Positions 45,601-57,530 of a DNA stretch of 64,000 nucleotides are shown here, piece after piece. The notes under the pieces are model-generated. The model did not search any database. It was given only the letters and a program-made list of their open reading frames with translations, and was not told the DNA's origin. The stretch spans positions 883,937 to 947,936 of the forward strand of contig JAAAXO010000338.1 in assembly GCA_011799875.1 (NCBI GenBank), in the 5' to 3' direction. The first letter of the stretch is position 1. Each line of letters starts with the position of its first letter. The DNA is from Thinopyrum elongatum. Its lineage: Eukaryota > Streptophyta > Magnoliopsida > Poales > Poaceae. The position numbers were made by a program, and so were the translations under genes.

Positions 45601-48600
45601 ACCAAATCTGATATTGATGATCTAGATTTCAGCAAATCTGTTTGCTATGCTTTTGTGTGCAAAGAGGCATTATTTTCATTCGAGGACATGCCTTCCTCTT
45701 TGCCTCCTGCTGTTACTAACATTTTGCAGGAGTTCGCCGACGTCTTTCCACAAGATGTGCCTCCGGGATTACCACCTATTCGAGGGATTGAGCATCAGAT
45801 TGACTTAATTCCCGGTGCATCGCTACCCAACCGTGCACCATACCGTACTAATCCAGAGGAGACGAAGGAGATTATGCGTCAAGTCCAGGAGTTGCTCGAC
45901 AAAGGTTATATACGCGAATCCCTTAGTCCTTGTGCTGTTCCTATTATTCTAGTGCCGAAAAAGGATGGTACATCGCGTATGTGTGTTGATTGTAGAGGCA
46001 TTAATAATATTACTATTCATTATCGTCATCCTATTCCTAGACTAGATGATATGCTTGATGAATTGAGTGGCTCTACAATATTCTCCAAAGTTGATTTGCG
46101 TAGTGGATACCATCAAATTCGTATGAAATTGGGGGATGAATGGAAAACAACATTTAAAACAAAGTTTGGATTATATGAGTGGTTAGTCATGCCTTTTGGG
46201 TTAACTAATGCACCTAGTACTTTCATGAGATTAATGAACGAAGTTTTACGTGCTTTCATTGGACGATTTGTGGTAGTCTATTTTGATGATATACTGATTT
46301 ATAGCAGATCTTTGGAGGAACATTTGGAACATTTACGTGCTGTTTTTATTGCTTTACGTGATGCACGTTTGTTTGGTAACCTTGGGAAGTGCACCTTTTG
46401 CACCGACCGAGTATCTTTTCTTGGCTATGTTGTTACTCCACAGGGAATTGAAGTTGATAAAGCCAAGATTGAAGCTATTGAGAGTTCGCCGCAGCCCAAA
46501 ACGGTCACACAAGTGAGGAGTTTCCTTGGCCTCGCTGGTTTCTATAGGCGTTTTGTGAGAGATTTCAGTACCATTGCTGCACCTCTCAATGAGCTTACAA
46601 AGAAGGATGTGCGTTTTGTTTGGGGTACCTCACAGGAAGAAGCTTTCACGGTATTAAAAGATAAGTTGACACATGCTCCTTTACTCCAACTTCCTGATTT
46701 TAATAAGACTTTTGAGCTTGAATGTGATGCTAGTGGAATTGGATTAGGAGGTGTTTTATTACAAGATGGCAAACCTGTTGCATACTTTTCTGAAAAATTG
46801 AGTGGGCCTAGTCTGAACTATTCTACTTATGATAAAGAATTATATGCTCTTGTTCGGACCTTAGAAACATGGCAACATTATTTATGGCCCAAAGAATTTG
46901 TTATACATTCTGATCATGAATCTTTGAAACACATTAAAAGTCAAGCAAAACTGAACCGTAGACATGCTAAATGGGTTGAATTTATTGAGACTTTCCCTTA
47001 TGTCATTAAACACAAGAAGGGTAAAGAAAATGTTATTGCTGATGCTTTGTCTCGTCGTTATACGATGCTTTCACAACTTGACTTTAAAATATTTGGTTTG
47101 GAGACCATCAAAGATCAATATGCGCATGATGCTGAATTTAAAGAAGTATTGCAGAATTGTAAGGAAGGGAGAACATGGAACAAGTTCGTCGTTAATGATG
47201 GATTTGTGTTTCGTGCTAACAAGCTATGCATTCCGGCTAGCTCTGTTCGTCTTTTGTTGTTGCAGGAGGCGCATGGAGGAGGATTAATGGGACACTTTGG
47301 CGTGAAGAAGACGGAGGATATACTTGCTACACATTTCTTTTGGCCAAAGATGAGACGGGATGTTGAGCGTTTTGTTGCTCGCTGCACTACATGTCAAAAA
47401 GCTAAGTCACGACTCAATCCTCATGGTTTATATATGCCTTTGCCTGTACCTAGTGTTCCTTGGGAGGATATATCTATGGACTTTGTTTTAGGTTTACCTC
47501 GAACAAAGAAGGGGAGGGATAGCATATTTGTTGTCGTGGATAGGTTCTCGAAAATGGCACATTTTATACCATGTAATAAAAGCGATGATGCTATTAATGT
47601 TGCTGATTTGTTCTTTCGTGAAATTATACGCTTGCATGGTGTGCCAAATACTATTGTTTCAGATCATGATACTAAATTTCTTAGCCACTTTTGGAGATGT
47701 TTATGGGCTAAGTTGGGGACTAAACTGCTTTTTAGTACTACATGTCACCCCCAAACTGATGGACAAACTGAAGTAGTCAATAGAACATTGTCTACTATGC
47801 TTAGGGCTGTTTTGAAGAATAACAAGAAAATGTGGGAAGAATGCTTGCCTCATATTGAATTTGCTTATAATCGTTCATTGCATTCTACTACTAAGATGTG
47901 TCCTTCTGAAATTGTGTACGGTTTCCTTCCTCGTGCACCTATTGATTTGTTGCCTCTTCCATCTTCGGAGAAGGTTAATTTTGATGCTAAACAACGTGCT
48001 GAATTGATCTTAAAAATGCATGAGTTAACTAAGGAGAACATTGAGTGTATGAATGCTAAATATAAACTTGCTGGAGATAAGGGTAGAAAACGTGTTGTCT
48101 TTGCACCTGGAGATCTTGTTTGGTTACATTTGCGTAAGGATAGATTTCCTGATTTGCGCAAATCGAAGCTAATGCCACGTGCTGATGGTCCATTTAAGGT
48201 GTTAGAGAAAATAAATGATAATGCATATAAACTTGAGCTGCCTGCAGATGTTGGGGTTAGTCCCACTTTTAATATTGCAGATTTGAAGCCTTATTTGGGT
48301 GAGGAAGATGAGCTTCCGTCGAGGACGACTTCATTTCAAGAAGGGGAGGATGATGAGGACATCAATACCATTGTTACACCCACAGCACCTACTGCTACAT
48401 ACACTGCACCAATTACTAGAGCTTGCGCACGCCAATTAAATTATCAGGTACTTTCGTTTCTTGGTAATGATTCTAATGTTCATGAGAATATGATGCTGCC
48501 TAAATTGGATACATTTGTCTTACTTACAAATGAAAGGCCTGGCATGGATAAGAGGGATGAACACTGGAGCAAGACCAGGCATGGAGATGATGGCATGCGC

Positions 48601-48657
48601 AAGGGGAACAAGAACGGAGTTACAAGTGATGATTTCAGGACATTGAAGCCACCTTAA
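42634..48657 (+). pseudogene. gag-pol: Family A gag-pol with two nonsense codons and a tandem RT duplication (K)
   Basis: ATG is at 42634 (ACCATGG). Gag is open to DTRK, then TAG at 43768-43770 and another TAG at 43816-43818, both where intact copies have CAG. From 43834 the frame is open to 48657. It holds the CCHC knuckle, protease, a first linker plus RT (44582-45505), a second linker plus RT (45506-46429, offset 924 bp = 308 codons, in frame), RNase H, integrase with D,D-35-E motifs, GPY/F and an A3 LTR-coded tail. Both RT copies keep VVYFDDIL. The first has a Gly-to-Cys change in VPKKDG. The second copy differs by NPNNKT and EDMPSSL, which resembles the element at 49763-53737. Confidence 0.9.
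44582..46429 (+). repeat. Tandem in-frame duplication of linker plus RT in K
   Basis: Two 924-bp units start at TTGTGGCAAAAGAATTTGAG (44582 and 45506). The junction joins GYVV of the first RT to AKEFEQQ of the second linker over a short shared TTGT. The units are similar but not identical, so this is not a simple recent slippage duplication. Confidence 0.85.
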
Positions 48658-48805
48658 TGCGTGCATGATGCCTTGGACGAAATATACAAGATGCCACTTC
48701 ATAAATTTCGTCCAGAGGCTATTATAGGTGCTGCGTCACCTTATTATTGGGCCAGGCCCATGTAATTTCGAAATACTTAAGTATAGGCTGTTTTTAGAGT
48801 CCGTA

Positions 48806-49727
48806 TGATAGAGGCGAGGGTGTCCCGATCTTTCGATGAGATGATAGCTATCGTTTTTGGTGGAGTAGACTTTGACGATCCGACTACGAACGTGCGAGGA
48901 CGTCGCGCCTTAGCAATCGATAAACCAACTCCGAGAGGTTATTGACCACGCCGGAGCACAATCAACCTGACCACGAGGGTCTATCTCCTGCAAGCAAACG
49001 AAGAACAAGCAAGAAACTAAGATTTGCAATCTGGATATTGCGAATATAAGATGAAAGCTTTATTGATCAAGGTGGGGTTCTGTGACATCTTGGTCTGGTC
49101 GTTGAACACAAACGAAGTACGCGAAGTTGCAGCTATGGCGAACTTTTAATCTAAACAAAACCCAAAGTCTAAACGGTGCCCTAACGGCTGTATATATGGA
49201 GGAAGAGGAGGGGATTTCGTGGCCCTTGAAGGAGGGGTCCGAAACCAACCCTATCTCTTGTTTCCCCACACATACAGACTCTAAAAACAGCCTATACTCA
49301 AGTATTTCGAAATTACATGGGCCTGGCCCAATAATAAGGTGACGCAGCACCTATAATAGCCTCTGGACGAAATTTATGAAGTGACATCTTGTATATTTCG
49401 TCCAAGGCTTCCTGCACTCATTATGGTGGCTTCAAAGTCCTGAAATCATCACTTGTAACTCCGTTCTTGTTCCCCTTGTGCATGCCATCATCTCCATGCT
49501 TGAACTTGCTCCAAGGTTCCTCTTTCTTGTCCAAGCTAGGCCCTTCATTTGTAAGCAAAACAAATGTATCCAATTTAGGCAGCATCATATTCTCATGAAC
49601 TTTAGAATCATTACCAAGAAACGAAAGTACCTGATATTTTAATTGGCGTGCGCGAGCTCTAGTAATTGGTCCAGTATGTATAGAAGCAGGGGCTGTGGGT
49701 GTAACAATGGTATTGATGTCCTCATCA
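48806..49727 (-). repeat. Family A LTR, left outer end of the composite
   Basis: 922 bp, A1. Left flank CCGTA pairs with 57055. The right flank is not a purine tract but an LTR scrap (GATAGCCTCTGG). Confidence 0.9.
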
Positions 49728-49762
49728 GATAGCCTCTGGACGAAATTTATGAAGTGGCATCT
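49728..49762 (-). repeat. 35-bp scrap of a family A LTR
   Basis: ATAGCCTCTGGACGAAATTT... up to GGCATCT is internal LTR sequence left between two insertions. It shows the host there was itself an A LTR. Confidence 0.8.
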
Positions 49763-50684
49763 TGATAGAGGCGAGGGTGTCCCGATCATTCGATGAGATG
49801 ATAGCTATCGTTTTTGGTGGAGTAGACTTTGACGATCCGACTACGAACGTGCGAGGACGTCGCGCCTTAGCAATCGCTAAACCAACTCCGAGAGGTTATT
49901 GACCACGCTGGAGCACAATCAACCTGACCACGAGGGTCTATCTCCTGCAAGCAAACGAAGAACAAGCAAGAAACTAAGATTTGCAATCTGGATATTGCGA
50001 ATATAAGATGAAAGCTTTATTGATCAAGGTGGGGTTCTGTGACGTCTTGGTCTGGTCGTTGAACACAAACGAAGTACGCGAAGTTGCAGCTATGGCGAAC
50101 TTTTAATCTAAACAAAACCCAAAGTCTAAACGGTGCCCTAAGGGCTGTATATATGGAGGAAGAGGAGGGGATTTCGTGGCCCTTGAAGGAGGGGTCCGAA
50201 ACCAACCCTATCTCTTGTTTCCCCACACATACGGACTCTAAAAACAGCCTATACTCAAGTATTTCGAAATTACATGGGCCTGGCCCAATAATAAGGTGTC
50301 GCAACACCTATAATAGCCTTCGGACGAAATTTATGAAGTGACATCTTGTATATTTCGTCCAAGGCTTCCTGCACTCATTATGGTGGCTTCAAAGTCCTGA
50401 AATCATCACTTGTAACTCCGTTCTTGTTCCCCTTGTGCATGCCATCATCTCCATGCTTGAACTTGCTCCAAGGTTCCTCTTTCTTGTCCAAGCTAGGCCC
50501 TTCATTTGTAAGCAAAACAAATGTATCCAATTTAGGCAGCATCATATTCTCATGAACTTTAGAATCATTACCAAGAAACGAAAGTACCTGATATTTTAAT
50601 TGGCGTGCGCGAGCTCTAGTAATTGGTCCAGTATGTATAGAAGGAGGGGCTGTGGGTGTAACAATGGTATTGATGTCCTCATCA
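49763..50684 (-). repeat. Family A 3' LTR of the inner pol-bearing copy
   Basis: 922 bp, A1. The purine tract follows at 50685-50697. Left flank CATCT. Confidence 0.9.
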
Positions 50685-53600
50685 TCCTCCCCTTCTTGAA
50701 ATGAAGTCGTCCTCGACGGAAGCTCATCTTCCTCACCCAAATAAGGCTTCAGATCTGCAATGTTAAAAGTGGGACTAACCCCAAAATCTGCAGGCAGCTC
50801 AAGTTTATATGCATTATCATTTATTTTCTCTAACACCTTAAAAGGACCATCAGCACGTGGCATTAGCTTTGATTTGCGCAAATCGGGAAATCTATCCTTA
50901 CGCAAATGTAACCAAACAAGATCTCCAGGTGCAAACACAACATGTTTTCTACCCTTATCTCCAGCAAGTTTATATTTAGCATTCATACGCTCAATGTTCT
51001 CCTTAGTTAACTCATGCATTTTTAAGATCAATTCAGCACGTTGTTTAGCATCAAAATTAACCTTCTCCGAAGATGGAAGAGGCAACAAATCAATTGGTGC
51101 ACGAGGAAGGAAACCATACACAATTTCAAAAGGACACATCTTAGTAGTAGAATGCAATGAACGATTATAAGCAAATTCAATATGAGGCAAACATTCTTCC
51201 CACATTTTCTTGTTATTCTTCAAAACAGCCCTAAGCATAGTAGACAATGTTCTATTGACTACTTCAGTTTGTCCATCAGTTTCGGGGTGACATGTAGTAC
51301 TAAAAAGCAGTTTAGTCCCCAACTTAGCCCATAAACATCTCCAAAAGTGGCTAAGAAATTTAGTATCACGATCTGAAATAATAGTATTTGGCACACCATG
51401 CAAGTGTATAATTTCACGAAAGAACAAATCAGCAACATTAACAGCATCATCGCTTTTATGACATGGTATAAAGTGTGCCATTTTCGAGAACCTATCCACG
51501 ACAACAAATATGCTATCCCTCCCCTTCTTTGTTCGAGGTAAACCTAAAACAAAGTCCATAGATATATCCTCCCAAGGAACACTAGGTACAGGCAAAGGCA
51601 TATATAAACCATGAGGATTCAGTCGTGACTTAGCTTTTTGACATGTAGTGCAGCGAGCAACAAAACGCTCAACATCCCGTCTCATCTTTGGCCAAAAGAA
51701 ATGTGTAGCAAGTATATCCTCCGTCTTCTTCACGCCAAAGTGTCCCATTAATCCTCCTCCATGCGCCTCCTGCAACAACAAAAGACGAACGGAGCTAGCT
51801 GGAATGCATAGCTTGTTAGCACGAAACACAAATCCATCGTTAACAACGAACTTGTTCCATGTTCTCCCTTCCTTACAATTCTGCAATACATCTTTAAATT
51901 CAGCATCATGCACATATTGATCTTTGATGGTCTCCAAACCAAATATTTTAAAGTCAAGTTGTGAAAGCATAGTATAACGACGAGACAATGCATCAGCAAT
52001 AACATTTTCTTTACCCTTCTTGTGTTTAATGACATAAGGGAAAGTCTCAATAAATTCAACCCATTTAGCATGTCTACGGTTCAGTTTTCCTTGACTTTTA
52101 ATGTGTTTCAAAGATTCATGATCAGAATGTATAACAAATTCTTTGGGCCATAAATAATGTTGCCATGTTTCTAAGGTCCGAACAAGAGCATATAATTCTT
52201 TATCATAAGTAGAATAGTTCAGACTAGGCCCACTCAATTTTTCAGAAAAGTATACAACAGGTTTGCCATCTTGTAATAAAACACCTCCTAATCCAATTCC
52301 ACTAGCGTCACATTCAAGCTCAAAAGTCTTATTAAAATCAGGAAGTTGGAGTAAAGGAGCATGTGTCAACTTATATTTCAATACCGTGAAGGCTTCTTCC
52401 TGTGAGGTACCCCAAACAAAAGGCACATCCTTCTTTGTAAGCTCATTGAGAGGTGCAGCAATGGTGCTGAAATCTCTCACAAAACGCCTATAGAAACCAG
52501 CGAGTCCAAGAAAACTCCTCACTTGAGTGACCGTTTTGGGCTGTGGCCAACTCTCAATAGCTTCAATCTTGGTTTTATCAACTTCAATTCCCTGTGGAGT
52601 AACAACATAGCCAAGAAAAGATACTCGGTCGGTGCAAAAGGTGCACTTCCCAAGGTTACCAAACAAACGTGCATCACGTAAAGCAATAAAAACAGCACGT
52701 AAATGTTCCAAATGTTCCTCCAAAGATCTGCTATAAATCAGTATATCATCAAAATAGACTACCACAAATCGTCCAATGAAAGCACGTAAAACTTCGTTCA
52801 TTAATCTCATGAAAGTACTAGGTGCATTAGTTAACCCAAAAGGCATGACTAACCACTCATATAATCCAAACTTTGTTTTAAATGCTGTTTTCCATTCATC
52901 GCCCAATTTCATACGAATTTGATGGTATCCACTACGCAAATCAACTTTGGAGAATATTGTAGAGCCACTCAATTCATCAAGCATATCATCTAGTCTAGGA
53001 ATAGGATGACGATAACGAATAGTAATATTATTAATGCCTCTACAATCAACACACATACGCGATGTACCATCCTTTTTCGGCACTAGAATAATAGGAACAG
53101 CACAAGGACTAAGGGATTCGCGTATATAACCTTTGTCGAGCAACTCTTGGACTTGACGCATAATCTCCTTCGTCTCCTCTGGATTAGTACGGTATGGTGC
53201 ACGGTTGGGTAGCGATGCACCGGGAATTAAGTCAATCTGATGCTCAATCCCTCGAATAGGTGGTAATCCCGGAGGCACATCTTGTGGAAAGACATCGGCG
53301 AACTCCTGCAAAATGTTAGTAACAGCAGGAGGCAAAGAGGAAGGCATGTCCTCGAATGAAAATAATGCCTCTTTGCACACAAAAGCATAGCAAACAGATT
53401 TGCTGAAATCTAGATCATCAATATCAGATTTGGTGGCAAGTAAACATGCACTTTTCAATTTAATTTCAGAAGCAACAGTAGATGGTTTATTATTAGGATT
53501 CATTTGTTGCTCAAATTCTTTTGCCACAATCTGATTTTCACTCTTATTTTGCTCCTGTTTTGCCTTACTAGCTCTATTAATATCATCTTTCAAAATAGAA

Positions 53601-53737
53601 TCAGGAGACATAGGAAGCAAAGTAATATGTTTATCCTTATGAACAAGAGTATACTGATTGTTTCTACCATGGTGTACAGAACTTTTATCAAATTGCCATG
53701 GTCTACCAAGTAATAAGGAACATGCTTGCATGGGTAC
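50378..53737 (-). pseudogene. gag-pol: Family A pol, open from protease end to the LTR tail, 5' truncated
   Basis: The frame is open from [16 protein letters not shown] through RT (YFDDILIY), RNase H, integrase zinc region, catalytic core (with HPETDGQTE in place of HPQTDGQTE), GPY/F and the LTR tail. Gag and the protease active site are missing because the plus-strand LTR at 53738 cuts it. NPNNKP and EDMPSSL match the second RT unit of K. Confidence 0.85.
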
Positions 53738-54658
53738 TGATGAGGACATCAATACCATTGTTACACCCACAGCCCCTGCTTCTATACATACTGGACCAAT
53801 TACTAGAGCTCGCGCACGTCAATTAAAATATCAGGTACTTTCGTTTCTTGGTAATGATTCTAAAGTTCATGAGAATATGATGCTGCCTAAATTGGATACA
53901 TTTGTTTTGCTTACAAATGAAGGGCCTAGCTTGGACAAGAAAGAGGAACCTTGGAGCAAGTTCAAGCATGGAGATGATGGCATGCACAAGGGGAACAAGA
54001 ACGGAGTTACAAGTGATGATTTCAGGACTTTGAAGCCACCATAATGAGTGCAGGAAGCCTTGGACGAAATATACAAGATGTCACTTCATAAATTTCGTCC
54101 AGAGGCTATTATAGGTGCTGCGTCACCTTATTATTGGGCAAGGCCCATGTAATTTCGAAATACTTGAGTATAGGCTGTTTTTAGAGTCCGTATGTGTGGG
54201 GAAACAAGAGATAGGGTTGGTTTCGGACCCCTCCTTCAAGGGCCACGAAATCCCCTCCTTTCCTCCATATATACAGCCCTTAGGGCACCGTTTAGACTTT
54301 GGGTTTTGTTTAGATTAAAAGTTCGCCATAGCTGCAACTTCGCGTACTTCGTTTGTGTTCAACGACCAGACCAAGACGTCACAGAACCCCACCTTGATCA
54401 ATAAAGCTTTCATCTTATATTCGCAATATCCAGATTGCAAATCTTAGTTTCTTGCTTGTTCTTCGTTTGCTTGCAGGAGATAGACCCTCGTGGTCAGGTT
54501 GATTGTGCTCCGGCGTGGTCAATAACCTCTCGGAGTTGGTTTAGCGATTGCTAAGGCGCGACGTCCTCGCACGTTCGTAGTCGGATCGTCAAAGTCTACC
54601 CCACCAAAAACGATAGCTATCATCTCATCGAAAGATCGGGACACCCTCGCCTCTATCA
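53738..54658 (+). repeat. Family A LTR of opposite orientation between two pol fragments
   Basis: 921 bp, A1. Left flank GGTAC is in protease; right flank TAACT is in RNase H of a second pol copy. Flanks do not match, and the RT region lies on both sides. Confidence 0.9.
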
Positions 54659-56132
54659 TAACTTATCTTTCAACACCGTGAAGGCTTCTTCCTGTGCGGT
54701 ACCCCAAACAAAAGGCACATCCTTCTTTGTAAGCTCGTTGAGAGGTGCAGCAATGGTACTGAAATCTCTCACAAAACGCCTATAGAAACCAGCGAGGCCA
54801 AGGAAACTCCTCACTTGTGTGACCATTTTGGGCTGCGGCCAACTCTCAATAGCTTCAATCTTGGCTTTATCAACTTCAATTCCCTGTGGAGTAACAACAT
54901 AGCCAAGAAAAGATACTCGGTCGGTGCAAAAGGTGCACTTCCCAAGGTTACCAAACAAACGTGCATCACGTAGAGCAATAAAAACATCACGTAAATGTTC
55001 CAAATGTTCCTCCAAAGATCTGCTATAAATCAATATATCATCAAAGTAAACTACCACAAATCGTCCAATGAAAACACGTAAAACTTCGTTCATTAATCTC
55101 ATGAAAGTACTAGGTGCATTAGTTAACCCAAAAGGCATGACTAACCACTCATATAAACCGAACTTAGTTTTAAATGCTGTTTTCCATTCATCTCCCAATT
55201 TCATACGAATTTGATGGTATCCACTACGCAAATCAACTTTGGAGAATATTGTAGAGCCACTCAATTCATCAAGCATATCATCTAGCCTAGGAATAGGATG
55301 ACGATAACGAATAGTAATATTATTAATGCCTCTACAATCAACACACATACGCGAGGTACCATCCTTTTTTGGCACTAGTATAATAGGAACAGCACAAGGA
55401 CTAAGAGATTCGCGTATATAACCTTTGTCGAGCAGCTCCTGTACTTGACGCATAATCTCCTTCGTCTCCTCTGGATTTGTACGGTATGGCGCACGGTTTG
55501 GCAAGGAAGCACCGGGAATTAAGTCAATCTGATGCTCAATCCCGCGAATAGGTGGTAATCCCGGTGGCACGTCTTGTGGAAAGACGTCAGCGAACTCCTG
55601 CAAAATGTTAGTGACAGCAGGAGGCAAAGAGGAAGGCACGTCCTCGAATGAAAATAATGCCTCTTTGCACACAAAAGCATAGCAAACAGATTTGCTTAAA
55701 TCTAGCTCATCAATATCAGATTTGGTGGCAAGTAAACACGCATTTTTCAATTTAATTTCAGAAGCAACACTAGATGTTTTATTATTAGGCTTCATTTGTT
55801 GCTCAAATTCTTTTGCCACAATCTGATTTTCACTCTTATTTTTCTCCTGTTTTGCTTTACTAGCTCTATTAATATCATCTTTCAAAATAGAATCAGGAGT
55901 CATAGGAAGCAAAGTAATATGTTTATCCTTATGAACAAGAGTATACTGATTGTTTCTACCATGGTGTACAAAATTTTTATCAAATTGCCATGGTCTACCA
56001 AGTAATAAAGAACATGCTTGCATGGGTACCACATCACAATCAACATAATCAGCATATGTAGAGATACTAAAATGCACACGAACAGTACGTGTTACCTTAA
56101 CCTTGCCGCTGTTGTTGAACCATTGGATATAG
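54659..56132 (-). pseudogene. gag-pol: Family A protease-RT-RNase H fragment
   Basis: The minus-strand frame begins near [10 protein letters not shown], runs through LLLGRPWQF, linker and RT (YFDDILIY, catalytic Asp kept) and ends in RNase H at VLKDKL, where the LTR cuts it. The linker reads KPNNKT and DELDLSKS, a further pol lineage. Confidence 0.85.
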
Positions 56133-57054
56133 TGATAGAGGCGAGGGTGTCCCGATCTTTCGATGAGATGATAGCTATCGTTTTTGGTGGAGTAGACTTT
56201 GACGATCCGACTACGAACGTGCGAGGACGTCGCGCCTTAGCAATCGCTAAACCAACTCCGAGAGGTTATTGACCACGCCGGAGCACAATCAACCTGAGCA
56301 CGAGGGTCTATCTCCTGCAAGCAAACGAAGAACAAGCAAGAAACTAAGATTTGCAATCTGGATATTGCGAATATAAGATGAAAGCTTTATTGATCAAGGT
56401 GGGGTTCTGTGACGTCTTGGTCTGGTCGTTGAACACAAACGAAGTACGCGAAGTTGCAGCTATGGCGAACTTTTAATCTAAACAAAACCCAAAGTCTAAA
56501 CGGTGCCCTAAGGGCTGTATATATGGAGGAAGAAGAGGGGATTTCGTGGCCCTTGAAGGAGGGGTCCGAAACCAACCCTATCTCTTGTTTCCCCACACAT
56601 ACGGACTCTAAAAACAGCCTATACTCAAGTATTTCGAAATTACATGGGCCTGGCCCAATAATAAGGTGACGCAGCACCTATAATAGCCTCTGGACGAAAT
56701 TTATGAAGTGACATCTTGTATATTTCGTCCAAGGCTTCCTGCACTCATTATGGTGGCTTCAAAGTCCTGAAATCATCACTTGTAACTCCGTTCTTGTTCC
56801 CCTTGTGCATGCCATCATCTCCATGCTTGAACTTGCTCCAAGGTTCCTCTTTCTTGTCCAAGCTAGGCCCTTCATTTGTAAGCAAAACAAATGTATCCAA
56901 TTTAGGCAGCATCATATTCTCATGAACTTTAGAATCATTACCAAGAAACGAAAGTACCTGATATTTTAATTGGCGTGCGCGAGCTCTAGTAATTGGTCCA
57001 GTATGTATAGAAGCAGGGGCTGTGGGTGTAACAATGGTATTGATGTCCTCATCA
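56133..57054 (-). repeat. Family A LTR, right outer end of the composite
   Basis: 922 bp, A1. Right flank CCGTA pairs with 48801-48805. Left flank TATAG is in protease sequence rather than at a primer site, so this LTR too is recombinant. Confidence 0.9.
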
Positions 57055-57530
57055 CCGTATGTGTGGGAAAACAAGAGTTAGGGTTGGTTTCGGATCCTTC
57101 CTCCAAGGGCCACAAAATTCCCCCCTTCTTCCTCCATATATACAGCCCTTAGGGCGTCGTTTAGACAGGGGGTTTTGTTTAGATTAAAAGTTCGCCATAG
57201 CTGCAACTTCGCGTACTTCGTTTGTGTTCAACGACCAGACCAAGACGTCTCACAACCCCACCTTGATCAATAAAGCTTTCATCTTATATTCGCGATATCC
57301 AGATTGCAAATCTTAGTTTCTTGCTTGTTCTTCGTTTGCTTGCAGGAGATAGACCCTCGTGGTCAGGTTGATTGTGCTCCGGCGTGGTCAATAACCTCTC
57401 GGAGTTGGTTTAGTGATTGCTAAGGCGCGACGTCCTCGCACGTTCGTAGTCGGATCGTCAAAGTCTACTCCACCAAAAACGATAGCTATCATCTCATCGA
57501 AAGATCGGGACACCCTCGCCTCTATCATCG

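Larger units (their letters stand above)
48806..57054 (-). mobile_element. Minus-strand family A composite in the 3' LTR of K, TSD CCGTA
   Basis: Outer LTRs 48806-49727 and 56133-57054 have matching CCGTA (48801-48805 and 57055-57059). Inside are a 35-bp LTR scrap, a 3' LTR with long pol (49763-53737), a plus-strand LTR (53738-54658) and a second pol fragment (54659-56132). The inner flanks (GATAG, CATCT, GGTAC/TAACT, TATAG) do not pair, as expected after several nested insertions were trimmed by LTR recombination. Confidence 0.85.
39680..57525 (+). mobile_element. Family A element K (A3 sub-type), TSD TCGTG, with nested insertions
   Basis: 5' LTR 39680-39927 plus 40855-41529; leader 41530-42633; gag-pol 42634-48657; 3' LTR 48351-48805 plus 57060-57525. 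Nested inside are a solo LTR with TSD CATGC in the 5' LTR and a minus-strand composite with TSD CCGTA in the 3' LTR. Both LTRs are A3 type and the outer duplication matches, so K is a genuine insertion unit. It has two gag stops and a duplicated RT. Confidence 0.9.
48351..57525 (+). repeat. Family A 3' LTR of K (A3), interrupted at CCGTA
   Basis: Left piece 48351-48805 and right piece 57060-57525 (after the CCGTA copy), about 921 bp together. The purine tract precedes 48351. The coding tail ends at 48657 ([17 protein letters not shown]). Confidence 0.9.
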
